The notes beneath the pieces were generated by a model. The model ran no database searches. It saw only the letters and a program-made list of their open reading frames with translations, and was not told the DNA's origin. A DNA stretch of 48,305 nt from the NCBI GenBank assembly GCA_018669845.1, contig JABHSO010000086.1, forward strand, positions 1 through 48,305, read 5' to 3'. The stretch is from Gammaproteobacteria bacterium. Lineage in GTDB: Bacteria > Pseudomonadota > Gammaproteobacteria > GCA-001735895. The position numbers and the translations under genes are program-made. This document shows, piece after piece, positions 27,102 through 38,448 of the stretch (position 1 is its first letter; each line of letters starts with the position of its first letter).

Positions 27102-28883
27102 ATGAGCAACCCTATCAAAATAACAGATGTTGTATTACGTGATGGCCACCAGTCGCTATTTGCTACACGTATGCGTATTGATGATATGTTACCGATTGCC
27201 GCAAAACTCGATGATATCGGCTACTGGGCTCTCGAAACATGGGGAGGCGCAACCTTTGACTCCTGCATTCGCTTTTTAGGCGAAGACCCCTGGGAACGTT
27301 TACGTCAGCTCAAAGCAGCGATGCCAAAAACACCACAACAAATGTTATTACGCGGACAAAATGGACTTGGCTACCGCCATTATGCCGATGATGTCATCGA
27401 AAAATTTGTAGAACGCTGCGCCGTAAACGGTATCGATGTATTTCGAATTTTCGATGCAATGAACGATATGCGCAACCTAGAAACAGCCGTGAAAGCAGCT
27501 GTTGCAACCGAAAAACATGCACAGGGAACCATCTCTTATACCTTAAGCCCGGTACATAATTTGCAAACCTGGCTGGATATGGCGAAACAGATTGAAGACA
27601 TGGGTTGTCACTCTCTCGCCATCAAGGATATGGCCGGCCTGTTAAAACCTTATACAGCTTACGAACTGGTCAGCGAAATTAAAAAAGTCATCGATATTCC
27701 TATCGGACTTCATTGCCATGCAACTACAGGTTTATCCACCGCCACCATGGTCAAAGCCATTGAAGCCGGCTGTGAAATTATCGACACATCCATTTCATCC
27801 ATGAGCATGACTTATGGGCACTCACCCACCGAATCACTGGTTTCAATCTTTGAAGGCACCGAACATGATAGTGGTCTTGATATCAACAAACTGGAAGAAA
27901 TAGCCGCTTATTTTAGACCTGTTCGTAAAAAATATGCCAAGTTTGAAGGCGCTTTAAAAGGTGTCGACTCACGAATTCTGGTCGCTCAGGTGCCTGGAGG
28001 CATGTTAACCAACCTGGAAGGCCAGCTTAAAGAACAGGGTGCAAGTGACCGTCTCGATGAAGTGCTGAGTGAAATCCCGAAAGTGCGTGAAGACCTTGGC
28101 TTTATCCCTCTGGTAACACCTACTTCACAGATAGTCGGTACCCAGGCTGTTCTCAATGTTCTATCCGGTGAACGCTACAAAAGCATTACCAAAGAAACTG
28201 CCGGCGTATTACGCGGCGAATATGGCGCTACCGCAGCACCTGTAAATGCTGAACTGCAACAAAAAGTGCTGGAAGAAGGAGGCGAAGTTATTACCTGCCG
28301 CCCAGCTGATTTGATTGAAGCCGAAATGGATAAACTTACCGAAGAATTCCGTCAACTGGCTAAAGATGAAAACCTGCAAGTTGCAGAGAATGAAATCGAT
28401 GACGTACTTATCTACGCTCAATTCCCACAAGTTGGATTAAATTTCCTCAAAAATCGTAATAATCCGGATGCATTTGAGCCGGTTCCAGGAAGTGAGCCAG
28501 AACCAGTAGCTACTCCAACAGCTCCGGCAGCCCCATCTTCTGGTGGTCCTGAACAGTATCAGGTCAGTGTTAACGGCACTAACTATGATGTCATTGTTTC
28601 TCCTGGCGGAGAAGTCACTCAGGTTCAACCAGCTTCAGCACCGGCTGCACCTGCAACTCCATCCAGTGCTGCAGAAGAAATCGTCGCCCCCATGGCAGGA
28701 AATGTCATAGAAATTCTGGTGGGAGCAGGTGAGGCCGTCACTGAAAATCAACCGGTAGTGATCATTGAAGCGATGAAAATGGAAACTGAAATACGTGCTG
28801 ACCGAGATGGAACCGTCGAGGCTATACACGTTAATAAAGGTGATGCCATCCAGGTTAACCAACCACTTATTTCTCTTGTTTAA
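27102..28883 (+). CDS. oadA: Oxaloacetate decarboxylase alpha subunit OadA, biotinylated
   Basis: OadA transfers the carboxyl group of oxaloacetate to biotin, giving pyruvate; OadB then releases CO2 while exporting sodium. The 593 residues contain the carboxyltransferase domain (5-270, [16 protein letters not shown] with metal-binding Asp, and LHCHATTG with the two His ligands), the conserved PYC/OADA domain (about 290-460), a Pro/Ala-rich linker (about 470-520) and the biotinyl domain ending with [10 protein letters not shown], biotin lysine K559. It lies inside the operon. Confidence 0.95.
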   Translation: MSNPIKITDVVLRDGHQSLFATRMRIDDMLPIAAKLDDIGYWALETWGGATFDSCIRFLGEDPWERLRQLKAAMPKTPQQMLLRGQNGLGYRHYADDVIEKFVERCAVNGIDVFRIFDAMNDMRNLETAVKAAVATEKHAQGTISYTLSPVHNLQTWLDMAKQIEDMGCHSLAIKDMAGLLKPYTAYELVSEIKKVIDIPIGLHCHATTGLSTATMVKAIEAGCEIIDTSISSMSMTYGHSPTESLVSIFEGTEHDSGLDINKLEEIAAYFRPVRKKYAKFEGALKGVDSRILVAQVPGGMLTNLEGQLKEQGASDRLDEVLSEIPKVREDLGFIPLVTPTSQIVGTQAVLNVLSGERYKSITKETAGVLRGEYGATAAPVNAELQQKVLEEGGEVITCRPADLIEAEMDKLTEEFRQLAKDENLQVAENEIDDVLIYAQFPQVGLNFLKNRNNPDAFEPVPGSEPEPVATPTAPAAPSSGGPEQYQVSVNGTNYDVIVSPGGEVTQVQPASAPAAPATPSSAAEEIVAPMAGNVIEILVGAGEAVTENQPVVIIEAMKMETEIRADRDGTVEAIHVNKGDAIQVNQPLISLV

Positions 28884-28891
28884 GGTTATTT

Positions 28892-30034
28892 ATGGGTAGC
28901 GGAATTTTACAGTTATGGGAATCTACGGGTCTCTATAACTTCAGCATAGGGCAGATTTTCATGATCTGCATCGGTGGCCTGTTAATTTATCTGGCCATCA
29001 AAAAAGGCTTTGAACCATTGTTATTGCTACCTATCGGCTTTGGTGGAATATTAGCAAATATTCCTGTGGCTGAAATCAGTGGCCCTGACGGTTTACTCGG
29101 CATTCTTTACCACATGGGCATAGAAACCGGTATTTTCCCTCTACTCATTTTTATGGGTGTCGGCGCAATGACTGACTTCGGTCCCCTGCTCGCTCGCCCC
29201 AGCCTGATGATTTTAGGTGCAGCCGCACAGTTTGGCATTTTCGTCACCCTGTTCGGAGCGATCATGATGAACCTGGTACCGGGTATCGAATTTACCCTGG
29301 CTGACGCCTCTGCAATTGCTATTATTGGTGGAGCAGATGGACCAACTGCTATATTTCTCGCATCCCGGCTAGCACCTGATCTTTTAGGTGCCATCGCTGT
29401 GGCCGCTTATTCTTACATGGCTTTAGTGCCATTAATTCAACCACCCATCATGAAATTTCTGACCACCGAAACAGAGCGTCAGACAGTCATGAAACAATTA
29501 AGACATGTATCCAAAGCAGAAAAAATTCTCTTCCCGCTAACGCTATTATTAGTCACTATTTTATTATTGCCAGCAGCCACCCCGCTGGTCGGCATGTTAT
29601 GTTTTGGTAATTTACTGAAAGAATCCGGTGTAGTAGAACGTTTAAGTAATACAGCTCAAAACGAGCTCATAAATATTGTGACCATTTTTCTGGGTCTTTC
29701 TGTCGGCTCAAAACTATCAGCCGAAAAATTCCTTGCTCCCGAAACTCTGGGCATTTTATTACTAGGTATTTTTGCTTTTTCAATTGGAACCGCTACCGGG
29801 TTGTTGATGGGAAAAGTCATGTACAAAGTCACTAACGGAGAAGTGAATCCATTGATTGGTGCTGCCGGTGTTTCAGCTGTTCCTATGGCAGCGCGCGTTG
29901 CCAACAAGGTCGGTATGGAAGCAAATCCACAGAACTTTTTACTGATGCACGCAATGGGACCGAATGTAGCCGGAGTAATTGGATCGGCTGTTGCTGCGGG
30001 GGTTTTACTGGCTATTGTCGGGTCACCGGGTTAG
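28892..30034 (+). CDS. oadB: Oxaloacetate decarboxylase beta subunit OadB, sodium pump
   Basis: OadB is the membrane subunit that decarboxylates carboxybiotin and moves sodium outward. The 380 residues form about nine or ten hydrophobic segments and include the conserved [10 protein letters not shown] region with its essential Asp (D149), and [19 protein letters not shown] near the end, a second conserved segment. It belongs to the shorter class of the family. Only 8 bases separate it from oadA. The operon could run decarboxylation during growth on C4/C3 acids and link pyruvate production to a sodium gradient usable by CbrA-type or other symporters. Confidence 0.93.
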   Translation: MGSGILQLWESTGLYNFSIGQIFMICIGGLLIYLAIKKGFEPLLLLPIGFGGILANIPVAEISGPDGLLGILYHMGIETGIFPLLIFMGVGAMTDFGPLLARPSLMILGAAAQFGIFVTLFGAIMMNLVPGIEFTLADASAIAIIGGADGPTAIFLASRLAPDLLGAIAVAAYSYMALVPLIQPPIMKFLTTETERQTVMKQLRHVSKAEKILFPLTLLLVTILLLPAATPLVGMLCFGNLLKESGVVERLSNTAQNELINIVTIFLGLSVGSKLSAEKFLAPETLGILLLGIFAFSIGTATGLLMGKVMYKVTNGEVNPLIGAAGVSAVPMAARVANKVGMEANPQNFLLMHAMGPNVAGVIGSAVAAGVLLAIVGSPG

Positions 30035-30506
30035 CTTATCAGTAAATACTGTCATCACTGACACTCCAGAACAAATTGATTCTCATTTGCACGCAACACT
30101 AAGTATCAAAATAAGCTCATCTAAATTATTCCAGTCTGTATTCGAGCTGTCTCTTTACGACCCAGCCTGTGTGAGAACTCAACAAATTCCCATTTAGAAA
30201 ATAATATCCCCACTTCAGTACTGTATTACAACCAATTTTAATTTTGATAATCCACTAAACCATAAAATATAACCTGATATTAGATGACGTATGACACTTT
30301 CATTTCTGGGGAATAGTTTTCACACACCCCGGTCCCTAACCGGTCAGTCCTTACAGGCTGTAGGGACCGACTCTGAAGTGGTGTTTGGAGACATTCACGC
30401 TTTAATAAATTAAAGATGAAATATTCAAAACCATGTTTTCAACATCGCTCAGAAACATGATTAAAATTCACGAAAGCGGCCACTGGATATAGATTATTAA
30501 AACCAA
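30035..30506. other. Gene-free stretch downstream of oadB with one hairpin
   Basis: No convincing frame is present. CGGTCCCTA (30330-30338) pairs perfectly with TAGGGACCG (30361-30369) over a 22-base loop; no T-run follows. The stretch differs from its neighbours in lacking any coding pattern and leads into the attC-like region. Confidence 0.5.
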
Positions 30507-30590
30507 TAACACCAAGTTAAGCCGCCGACATAATTGGCGTTGAAATTGCGAATGTGAGTGGCTTAAACTTCATATTTGGCGTGGTCTCCT
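30507..30590 (-). other. attC-like recombination site downstream of the P-loop kinase gene
   Basis: Read in the gene's direction, the end is GTCGGCGGCTTAACTTGG then TGTTAT, resembling the right half of integron attC sites (GCGGCTTAACT-N5-GTTRRRY), although the last core box is degenerate. GGCTTAACTT (30514-30523 as complement) pairs with AAGTTTAAGCC (30560-30570) with one extra base, like the unpaired base of attC stems. Left-hand core box CGCCAAA is poor. No integrase gene is in the window. Confidence 0.4.
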
Positions 30591-31107
30591 ATCTGATTCC
30601 GTTGAATGCCTCAATGATGGAAGTATCTAAAGCTGGGTCGGCGTTGTCAATTACCAAACTCCAATCAAGTCTAACTTTGTCGGTGGCAGCATTAATGGAA
30701 CTTATTGACTCGTCGGTTACTCGGAATTGGTGGTCTTGGGCACGTTCCCTTGTGCGATTGAAACATATATCCAGTGGGCACGATATACGTACTAGTCTCA
30801 GCTCGTAATTGGCCTTAAGACGGTCAATGAATTCTGGAAGGTATCTTGATGAACCAGTGGCTTCTGAAATGACTTCATCACTTTTTTGAAGAATTTCTTC
30901 TATCCAATTCAGTTCTAGATCATACCCATCGTTCGGTAGGTGATCATTTTCTAAGTTCGTTGACTGGATATGTTCTATTAAGCGTTGCTCTACCCGAATA
31001 AAGTGAATTCCCAGCTTGTTCTCCAGCAAATTTCCGATATAGGTTTTACCGCTGCCTTTCGCACCAATCATTAAGTAGACAACCTTTTTGCTGGTAGAGA
31101 TGCTCAT
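30589..31107 (-). CDS. Small P-loop kinase-like protein, cassette-type gene
   Basis: The 172-residue protein has a Walker A motif GAKGSGKT (15-22) after a hydrophobic strand, as in shikimate kinase and AAA_33-type nucleotide kinases. Residues ISEATGSSRY (about 78-88) and VRISCPLDICFNRTRERAQD (about 105-124, lid-like Arg residues) fit the same fold, which phosphorylates small molecules or tRNA ends. A close functional match is not visible. The gene stands alone: no operon partner, an 18-base gap from a GTTAGGC core-type box upstream, and an attC-like end downstream, the layout of an integron gene cassette. Confidence 0.7.
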   Translation of the reverse strand: MSISTSKKVVYLMIGAKGSGKTYIGNLLENKLGIHFIRVEQRLIEHIQSTNLENDHLPNDGYDLELNWIEEILQKSDEVISEATGSSRYLPEFIDRLKANYELRLVRISCPLDICFNRTRERAQDHQFRVTDESISSINAATDKVRLDWSLVIDNADPALDTSIIEAFNGIR

Positions 31108-31118
31108 ACAGACTGTTC

Positions 31119-31233
31119 GCCTAACAGGTGATTATGTGACACGCACGAATCACGCGTGAATATTGTGAAATGCTGCATTTTATTCTCATTAAGTTCTCAT
31201 GATTTATGAGTTTCATCAATGACTCCTGTTGGC
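31119..31233 (-). other. Imperfect inverted repeat with GTTAGGC core box upstream of the kinase gene
   Basis: In gene orientation the interval ends ...CATAATCACCTGTTAGGC, where GTTAGGC matches the integron core box GTTRRRY. Its start, GCCAACAGGAGTCATTGATG, is an imperfect reverse complement of that end. The length, 115 bases, is within the attC range. Inner stems are not clearly attC-like, so this is a candidate only. Confidence 0.3.
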
Positions 31234-31353
31234 ACTTTTCAGACCCAAAGAGCAAATTTTCTATAGACAGCTTTATACTATGTGCCATTCCTGAAGGGCT
31301 GTAGTCATCATCTCTGAAGCTATGAGACCCGTCATGGATGACAGTTTCAATTA

Positions 31354-34131
31354 TCAAAAATATTCATCTAATGGTCGAGGTTTTCCAATACCATATCCTT
31401 GAGCATAATTTACACCAATTGCTTTTAACATCCCTTTAATTTCATCATTTTCAACAAATTCTGCAATGGTTTTCATACCCATAACCTGTCCAATCTGATT
31501 GATTGATTTTACCATGGCGTAATCTATTGGGTCTTCTACCATATCTTTGACAAACATCCCGTCAATCTTTAAATAATTAACAGGTAAGTTTTTCAGGTAT
31601 CCAAATGAAGATAAGCCACTACCAAAATCATCTAAAGCAAATTTACAGCCTATTTCCTTGAGTAACTTAATGAAAGTAAGTGCGGCATTCAAATTTGAAA
31701 TAGCAACAGTTTCAGTTACTTCAAAGCAGATTTTTTGAGGCAATACTTCTGACTCCCTTAATAACACCATAATAGTTTCAAGAAATTTTTTATTCGTTAA
31801 AGAGGGGCCAGAGAGGTTAATTGATATAAAATCTATTTTCTCAACAAAATCAGAATGTGATGCCAATATGGTGAAGGCATTTTTAATTACCCAGAGATCT
31901 ATTTTTTCGATCAGATCATATCGTTCTGCCGCTGGCAAAAATGCTCCGGGTTGAATAATTTTGCCATCTTCACTAAGCATTCTAATCAGTAGTTCATAAT
32001 GCTCTCCTTCACTACTATCCAGTGCTATGATGGGTTGTGCAAAAATCTGAAAACGGTTCTCTTCCAGGGCCTGGTTAATTCTGCTAACCCAATGCATTTC
32101 ACCTTGACGTAATGCTAGCTCTGCATCATCAGATTTATATATATGAATTCGATTCCTGCCAAGATCTTTAGCCATATAACAGGCCGAATCAGCCTGCTTT
32201 AGTACTTCAATCGGGTTGCTTGTTGTTTCATTAATTGCCACCAGCCCGATGCTGGCACCGATACGAAATGAACGGCCTTCCCACTCAAATACAAAATTCT
32301 GAATGGATTGTAGTATCGTAGTAACAACCCTGTTTGCCTGTTCTAACGAACAGTTTTCGATCAACACACCAAATTCATCTCCGCCAAGACGAGCCAAAGT
32401 ATCACGATTCCTCACCGTACTACGTAAGACTCGACCCAGTTGATTAAGTAGATTATCTCCAGCTACATGACCGCTGGTATCATTAATCACTTTAAATTGA
32501 TCAAGGTCTATAAAACATAAAGCATGTTCATCTTTATGTTTTTTTGCGGTTGAGATTAACTGTTGAGTTCGATGCTCAAATTCGCGCCGATTAATCAGAC
32601 AGGTTAGTGCATCATGGCTTGCCTGGTAGCTAAGTTTTTCTGATAATTTGAACTCTTCACTAACATCATCAAGTATTCCGATATAGTGTGTAATTTTCCC
32701 TTTTTTATCCTTTACTCCCGTAATGGATTCTCTTGCTCTAAATATATCACCATCTTTTTTCCTGTCATCAAGATCTTCTCTCCATTCGCCTCCAGAACTA
32801 ATTGTTTTCCAAAGCTCTTCATAAAAATAATCAGACGTTTCACCTGATTTTAATATATTTGTTTTATGACCAATGGCATCTTTTTTTGAATAACCTGTCA
32901 ATTCAAAAAACTTGGGATTAACATATTCAATTGTTCCTTCGATATTGGTAATCATGATAGCTGATGGACTAGCTTCAATTGCTCGTGAGAGTTTTTTCAT
33001 TTCCTTTTCAGCAGATTTTCTTTCTTCAATTTCCCTTTCCAGCTTTTTACGACTTAATTCAAAAAGAAATGCTGCTATCAGGAATCCAATTATGATAATC
33101 AAACAAAATAAAACGAAAAATACACGGGTTGTGTTTAAAGCCTTAAAAGCTTCATCAAAATCCTGTTCGGTAGCCAGACCAATATTTAATTCATCATCCC
33201 ATATCCAGACTCCAATAACCTTGCTTCCCCTGTAATCCAAATAGCCATCAAGATTTCTTCCTGATTTCTCCTTGAGAACAGATTTAAACATAAGTGTAAA
33301 AGTTGAATCAGTGCTAGATTGATTATTAGGTAATTCATTTAAACTGATTCTTGATGGAATAATTTGCCGTACGTTCAACATACTTCGTTTTCCTTGTTCT
33401 AAAATACCCAGACGATGCAGTTGATTATCAAATCGGCTATTACTAATCATGACTCCTGATGAATTGAATGCATAGGTTTCTCCAGTTGACCCAATATGTC
33501 CCCTTTGAAGAACTTGTGTATAGGTCTTAAATGGATTTATCCGTAATGTAACTAAAGCAATAATTTCACCTTTTTGATCTCTTATTGGGGCACCACTAAA
33601 CATGGTCGGGTAATTCGCTACCAGCTGACCCTTTTCATTTTTCAATGGAACGTCGGAAATTTGAGGTAGTGTAATGAGACTTTCCCCAGCCCATAATCGG
33701 TCAAGGAATTTGCTCTGGTTCATGAGTAAATTTGTGGTTCCAGTATTGGCATCTCTTGTTGATGCCAAACTTACATTTTCAGGGGCTATAATAAAAAAAC
33801 CACGAAGTCCATGCGATAACAAGAGTGGACTCAACTCTTTTCTCAATTTTTTTTGGGCGGGTGAGTTTATTAGTTGGTGGGGTGTTCTCTGAGTAGATAA
33901 AAGTTGTTTTGTTAAATCGATTACTTTAGGAGATGTAGCAATTGCATTAACAGTATGTTTATTTTCCTCAACCCACGATTTGAGCCCTTGTTGTGTAATA
34001 TATAAAGTACTATGAAATGCTTCGTCAATTGAATTTTTGAATTGCTTTTCAATCATGGTAAATGAAAATGAGCCAAGCAAGGCAACGAAGCCTACACTGG
34101 CAAAAACTATCAATAAAAAAAATTTACGCAT
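31354..34131 (-). CDS. Membrane-bound GGDEF/EAL protein with sensory and PAS domains
   Basis: This 925-residue protein should make and/or degrade cyclic di-GMP. Layout: membrane helix (about 4-24), periplasmic Cache-type sensor domain (about 30-330), second helix (about 334-358), a short coiled coil, PAS with PAC (about 375-500), GGDEF domain (about 505-670) with an intact RLGGDEFG (582-586), and EAL domain (about 680-925). In the EAL domain the signature reads YELLIRM (ELL for EAL, common in active relatives), and FEVTET, ALDDFGSGLSSF and KIDGMFV are kept, so hydrolysis is plausible. The ligand of the sensor part is unknown. It is a single gene; nothing upstream on its strand looks co-transcribed. 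Confidence 0.9.
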   Translation of the reverse strand: MRKFFLLIVFASVGFVALLGSFSFTMIEKQFKNSIDEAFHSTLYITQQGLKSWVEENKHTVNAIATSPKVIDLTKQLLSTQRTPHQLINSPAQKKLRKELSPLLLSHGLRGFFIIAPENVSLASTRDANTGTTNLLMNQSKFLDRLWAGESLITLPQISDVPLKNEKGQLVANYPTMFSGAPIRDQKGEIIALVTLRINPFKTYTQVLQRGHIGSTGETYAFNSSGVMISNSRFDNQLHRLGILEQGKRSMLNVRQIIPSRISLNELPNNQSSTDSTFTLMFKSVLKEKSGRNLDGYLDYRGSKVIGVWIWDDELNIGLATEQDFDEAFKALNTTRVFFVLFCLIIIIGFLIAAFLFELSRKKLEREIEERKSAEKEMKKLSRAIEASPSAIMITNIEGTIEYVNPKFFELTGYSKKDAIGHKTNILKSGETSDYFYEELWKTISSGGEWREDLDDRKKDGDIFRARESITGVKDKKGKITHYIGILDDVSEEFKLSEKLSYQASHDALTCLINRREFEHRTQQLISTAKKHKDEHALCFIDLDQFKVINDTSGHVAGDNLLNQLGRVLRSTVRNRDTLARLGGDEFGVLIENCSLEQANRVVTTILQSIQNFVFEWEGRSFRIGASIGLVAINETTSNPIEVLKQADSACYMAKDLGRNRIHIYKSDDAELALRQGEMHWVSRINQALEENRFQIFAQPIIALDSSEGEHYELLIRMLSEDGKIIQPGAFLPAAERYDLIEKIDLWVIKNAFTILASHSDFVEKIDFISINLSGPSLTNKKFLETIMVLLRESEVLPQKICFEVTETVAISNLNAALTFIKLLKEIGCKFALDDFGSGLSSFGYLKNLPVNYLKIDGMFVKDMVEDPIDYAMVKSINQIGQVMGMKTIAEFVENDEIKGMLKAIGVNYAQGYGIGKPRPLDEYF

Positions 34132-34690
34132 TTAATAGTCTGTAATGTAACTGCATGATATATATTTATATAGCAGAATATTATTAAAACTTAAGATGTA
34201 ATTAGAGCTTAGAGTTTCTGGAGTATAAAATTTATATTTATTATTTTGTTTACTAAACAACTGTAAACTCCAACAACTCCACCCATTTATTATGATTACC
34301 CACATTAGTTTCAGGCAAAGATTTTCATATGTCAAATGCTCTTATCAGTCAGCAATTATTGACTGCAACCCATAAGATCATTGAACTTTTGTGTTATCAC
34401 ACTGAACACATTAATTGTAGAGAAGCTCCGGTTTTAGATAAAATACCGAGAACACTAGAAACATGATATTTGTTTATATTGGCAATAGGAGTGACAGTTA
34501 CCCCCTTAAACCTCTAGCTGCCAACATCTTGTTCCTTGAATTAGAAAGCTATTAATAATTATAGATGTTGAAAAATATACCAGCTCGGTCAACTCATAAG
34601 AGCATTTGATTTTGAATCGACCTTTAATAATAGCTCAGTCCATAACAGAGCCACACACTATAAATGCAGATCTTCACCCCCTGAAATAAG
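34132..34690. other. Gene-free stretch with a perfect 14-bp inverted repeat 250 bases apart
   Basis: TCAAATGCTCTTAT (34332-34345) and ATAAGAGCATTTGA (34596-34609) are exact reverse complements bounding 278 bases with no coding pattern. A small hairpin CAGTCA-N8-TGACTG lies just inside the left copy. This looks like a short non-autonomous element, but I find no clear target duplication. The remainder contains no gene I can support. Confidence 0.5.
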
Positions 34691-35833
34691 CTAGGAATAT
34701 TCCAGCTGTCCATTCACACAGGACAAACTAATCTCTCCATTTAAGAATTGCAGTAAATACTTGCCGATCATTTCATTTCGCCAGCCCGTGGTGATTTTAC
34801 TACCTACCTTTCCAGCCACTAACTGGTCAATTTCTTTTTTAGTCGTGACCGAGGCTAGCGCTATTTTATTTTTCTCTGCTACAACCCGGCATATAGCCAT
34901 CAGGCAATCAGAGGTGGCCTGCTGATCAATATTCAATTTCACAAATTCTGGTAGTTTTGGATATTGTGAAGAGTCAATGAGTGAAGCTTCTTTAATAACC
35001 TTTAAAATGGCATCGCCATTTTTCTTTATATAATCAGCACTTAGGTTTCCAATCTGCTTTAAATCATTATGTGTGACAGGTTTAAAACGGGCAATATCGA
35101 TCAAATCTTCATCCTTTAACATCCAGCGTTTTGGACGATTCTTATTTATAGCCAGTTGCTCCCTCCAACGACACAATTGATCTGCATTATTCAGCGCAGC
35201 TCCCTTTAATTTTTGAACACCGCGGAGTTTTTTCCATAACATAGTCATGTCCAGCTGATACACGGCTTTATCTGACATCTTCTGAAAATCAGCCTGTATC
35301 CATGACCAACGATCTCTACTCTCCAGCTCATCTTTCATAGTTTCGTACATCTGAATCAGGTAACGCACATCATCCATGGCATAGTCCAGCTCTCCATCCG
35401 ATAACGGCCTTCTACTCCAGTCTGCACGAGTATATTTTTTCTCCAACTGTACACCGCATTTTCTATTCACCAGATCTGCATAACCAATCTGGTTGGCATA
35501 ACCTAAAACCGCAGCGGCTAACTGGGTATCAAATACTGGTTCTGGCAAGGCATCAAACTGCTGAAAAAATAATTCAAGATCCTGACTGGGAGAATGTAAA
35601 ATTTTAACCATGGATGTATTTTGAAAGATTTCTACCAGTGGTGAGAAATCATCGATGGCCAGAGGGTCAATGCATGCCTGCTCCGTTTCAGTTGCCAGCT
35701 GGATTAATGCCAATAGCGGAAAATAGGTTTTTTCTCGGATAAACTCAGTATCCAACGCACAGTATTTACAGCTCTGGATTGTGAAACAAAAATCTTTAAG
35801 CGCCTGGTTGCTATCAATATAGTGATACTTCAA
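34691..35833 (-). CDS. rnd: Ribonuclease D
   Basis: RNase D trims the 3' ends of tRNA precursors and other small RNAs. The 380 residues show the DEDD exonuclease motifs: Exo I CALDTEFIREKTYFP, Exo II HSPSQDLELFF and Exo III YAMDDVRYLIQMYE, then two HRDC-type helical regions (about 210-290 and the C-terminus). Length is like E. coli Rnd (375). It ends the minus-strand group mreB-mreC-mreD-rnd; the start is 10 bases after mreD. Confidence 0.92.
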   Translation of the reverse strand: MKYHYIDSNQALKDFCFTIQSCKYCALDTEFIREKTYFPLLALIQLATETEQACIDPLAIDDFSPLVEIFQNTSMVKILHSPSQDLELFFQQFDALPEPVFDTQLAAAVLGYANQIGYADLVNRKCGVQLEKKYTRADWSRRPLSDGELDYAMDDVRYLIQMYETMKDELESRDRWSWIQADFQKMSDKAVYQLDMTMLWKKLRGVQKLKGAALNNADQLCRWREQLAINKNRPKRWMLKDEDLIDIARFKPVTHNDLKQIGNLSADYIKKNGDAILKVIKEASLIDSSQYPKLPEFVKLNIDQQATSDCLMAICRVVAEKNKIALASVTTKKEIDQLVAGKVGSKITTGWRNEMIGKYLLQFLNGEISLSCVNGQLEYS

Positions 35834-35843
35834 TTCATTCTTC

Positions 35844-36323
35844 CTAACTTAAATTAGCTTTACGCCTGACATCGCGTAGTAAAATAAAAATCCATGGCCA
35901 GATAAACATACCGGTTAAGGGTGGTCCAAAAAATGCCATGACGGGCGTACTTCGCTGCAACATACCTTCTATCCAGACCACTGCAATTTGATTGATTAAT
36001 AATAAAATCATCACATACATGGCCTGACCCGGCAGCGACATCACCCTGATGCGCTGATACAAGTTCATATTAATAAAGATAATGATGACTAACGCTAAAC
36101 TATGTTGCCCGAGCAAAGTCCCTTGCATCACATCTACAATCAAACCGGTAAAAAAAGCAAACCATACGCCCACTTTTTTGGGCAAGGCCATGCTCCAGTA
36201 AACCAATATCAGGGCTACCCAGTCCGGTCTATAAATCTGCGTCCAGTCGGGTAAAGGTAATATCTGTAAAGTCAGCCCCAATATCAGACTGAGTGGAATA
36301 ACAAAAAAATTAAGTGTAATCAT
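35844..36323 (-). CDS. mreD: Rod shape-determining protein MreD
   Basis: MreD is a small polytopic membrane protein of the elongasome that controls cell shape with MreB and MreC. The 159 residues have five hydrophobic segments and the family run LPDWTQIYRPDWVALILVYW followed by FTGLIVDVMQGTLLGQHSL. It overlaps the end of mreC by 4 bases. Confidence 0.9.
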   Translation of the reverse strand: MITLNFFVIPLSLILGLTLQILPLPDWTQIYRPDWVALILVYWSMALPKKVGVWFAFFTGLIVDVMQGTLLGQHSLALVIIIFINMNLYQRIRVMSLPGQAMYVMILLLINQIAVVWIEGMLQRSTPVMAFFGPPLTGMFIWPWIFILLRDVRRKANLS

Positions 36324-37156
36324 TCTTCTGTTGTATTTTCGCGTGATTGTATAACCAGTACTTCGCGACTACTGTCTAAGCGTGCTTTTGGCCTTGCAAT
36401 TGCAGATTTGAAACCATGCGTTTTATCCAGTGATATATGTGTAATAGTGGCCACAGGATAATCCGCAGGGAAACGCCCACCCAATCCAGAGGTAACCAGT
36501 TCATCACCCGGTTTAATACTTGCGGTTGCGGGTAAATAGCGCAGCTCCAGCTCATCGGTACTGCCATTGCCGAAAGCTACCGACCGCATTCCGCTATGAA
36601 TAAACTGCACAGGAATAACGTGTTCAGGATCGGAAATCAATTTTACCGTGGATGAGTTATGCCCGACATGGATAATTTGTCCCATGATGCCGTAATCATC
36701 GATAACGGCCTGTCCATCCTTCAATCCATCCAGCGAACCTTTATTCAGTTCGATTAACTGCCGATAAGGATTTTGATCGACCGATAGTAATTCTGACACG
36801 ATAACTTCATCAGATAATTTACGTGAGGCTCCCAGTAGTTGGCGTAAACGGGTATTTTCAGCAAGTAACACATCCATTTTTTGCAAGCGTGCGTTAAGCA
36901 ATCGTTCTTCCTGCTTCAAATATCTATTTTCACCCACCAGGCTGTTATGCGTATTAAACCACTCTGCCACCCAGGTACCAGACATGGCAGGCAAACTAAC
37001 CAGATAACGTAATGGAGAGACAAGAACAGAAATACCGGATCGCACACTTTCCAGATGAGTAAAGCGTTGGTCCACAAACATTATGGAAATACTAAGTGCG
37101 ATCAGGAACAGAGCTGGCGCAACCGTGCCTCGTGCAGGCTGGAATATATTTTTCAT
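36320..37156 (-). CDS. mreC: Rod shape-determining protein MreC
   Basis: MreC is a bitopic inner-membrane protein with a periplasmic beta-rich part that organises peptidoglycan synthesis. One membrane helix (about residues 14-30) is followed by a coiled coil (about 60-105, RYLKQEERLLNARLQKMDVLLAENTRL pattern) and two beta domains with the typical DGQAVIDDYGIMGQI, SSTVKLISDPEH and GDELVTSGLGGRFP. I chose the ATG at 37156 (278 residues), which gives a normal short cytoplasmic tail; an in-frame ATG at 37186 would add ten residues. A hairpin lies between it and mreB. Confidence 0.88.
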   Translation of the reverse strand: MKNIFQPARGTVAPALFLIALSISIMFVDQRFTHLESVRSGISVLVSPLRYLVSLPAMSGTWVAEWFNTHNSLVGENRYLKQEERLLNARLQKMDVLLAENTRLRQLLGASRKLSDEVIVSELLSVDQNPYRQLIELNKGSLDGLKDGQAVIDDYGIMGQIIHVGHNSSTVKLISDPEHVIPVQFIHSGMRSVAFGNGSTDELELRYLPATASIKPGDELVTSGLGGRFPADYPVATITHISLDKTHGFKSAIARPKARLDSSREVLVIQSRENTTEE

Positions 37157-37197
37157 ACTATGACATTTCCCCTGAGGAAGCGCCAAACAGTGAACTG

Positions 37198-37232
37198 AGG
37201 GTTACGAGAAAGAATATGTTTTGCGTAACCCT
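37198..37232. terminator. Hairpin between mreB and mreC
   Basis: AGGGTTACG (37198-37206) and CGTAACCCT (37224-37232) form a perfect 9-bp stem over 17 bases. No T-run follows on the minus strand. It probably moderates read-through, so that abundant MreB exceeds MreC and MreD. Confidence 0.5.
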
Positions 37233-37237
37233 GAAAA

Positions 37238-38419
<1,182 letters not shown>

Positions 38420-38448
38420 CTATGGTAAGTTTGCGAGCTTTTGAAACT

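Noticed and set aside
29979..30197. A 72-residue plus-strand frame at the end of oadB
   Set aside because: It begins inside oadB in another frame and continues into gene-free DNA with no recognisable protein pattern.
31121..31357. A 78-residue frame between the kinase gene and the GGDEF/EAL gene
   Set aside because: It starts with TTG overlapping the upstream stop, has no ribosome binding site or family match, and covers the attC-like inverted repeat. It might be a remnant, but I cannot support it as a gene.
34132..34335. A 67-residue minus-strand frame before the GGDEF/EAL gene
   Set aside because: Biased AT-rich composition, no ribosome binding site and no family pattern; it only reflects the absence of stops.
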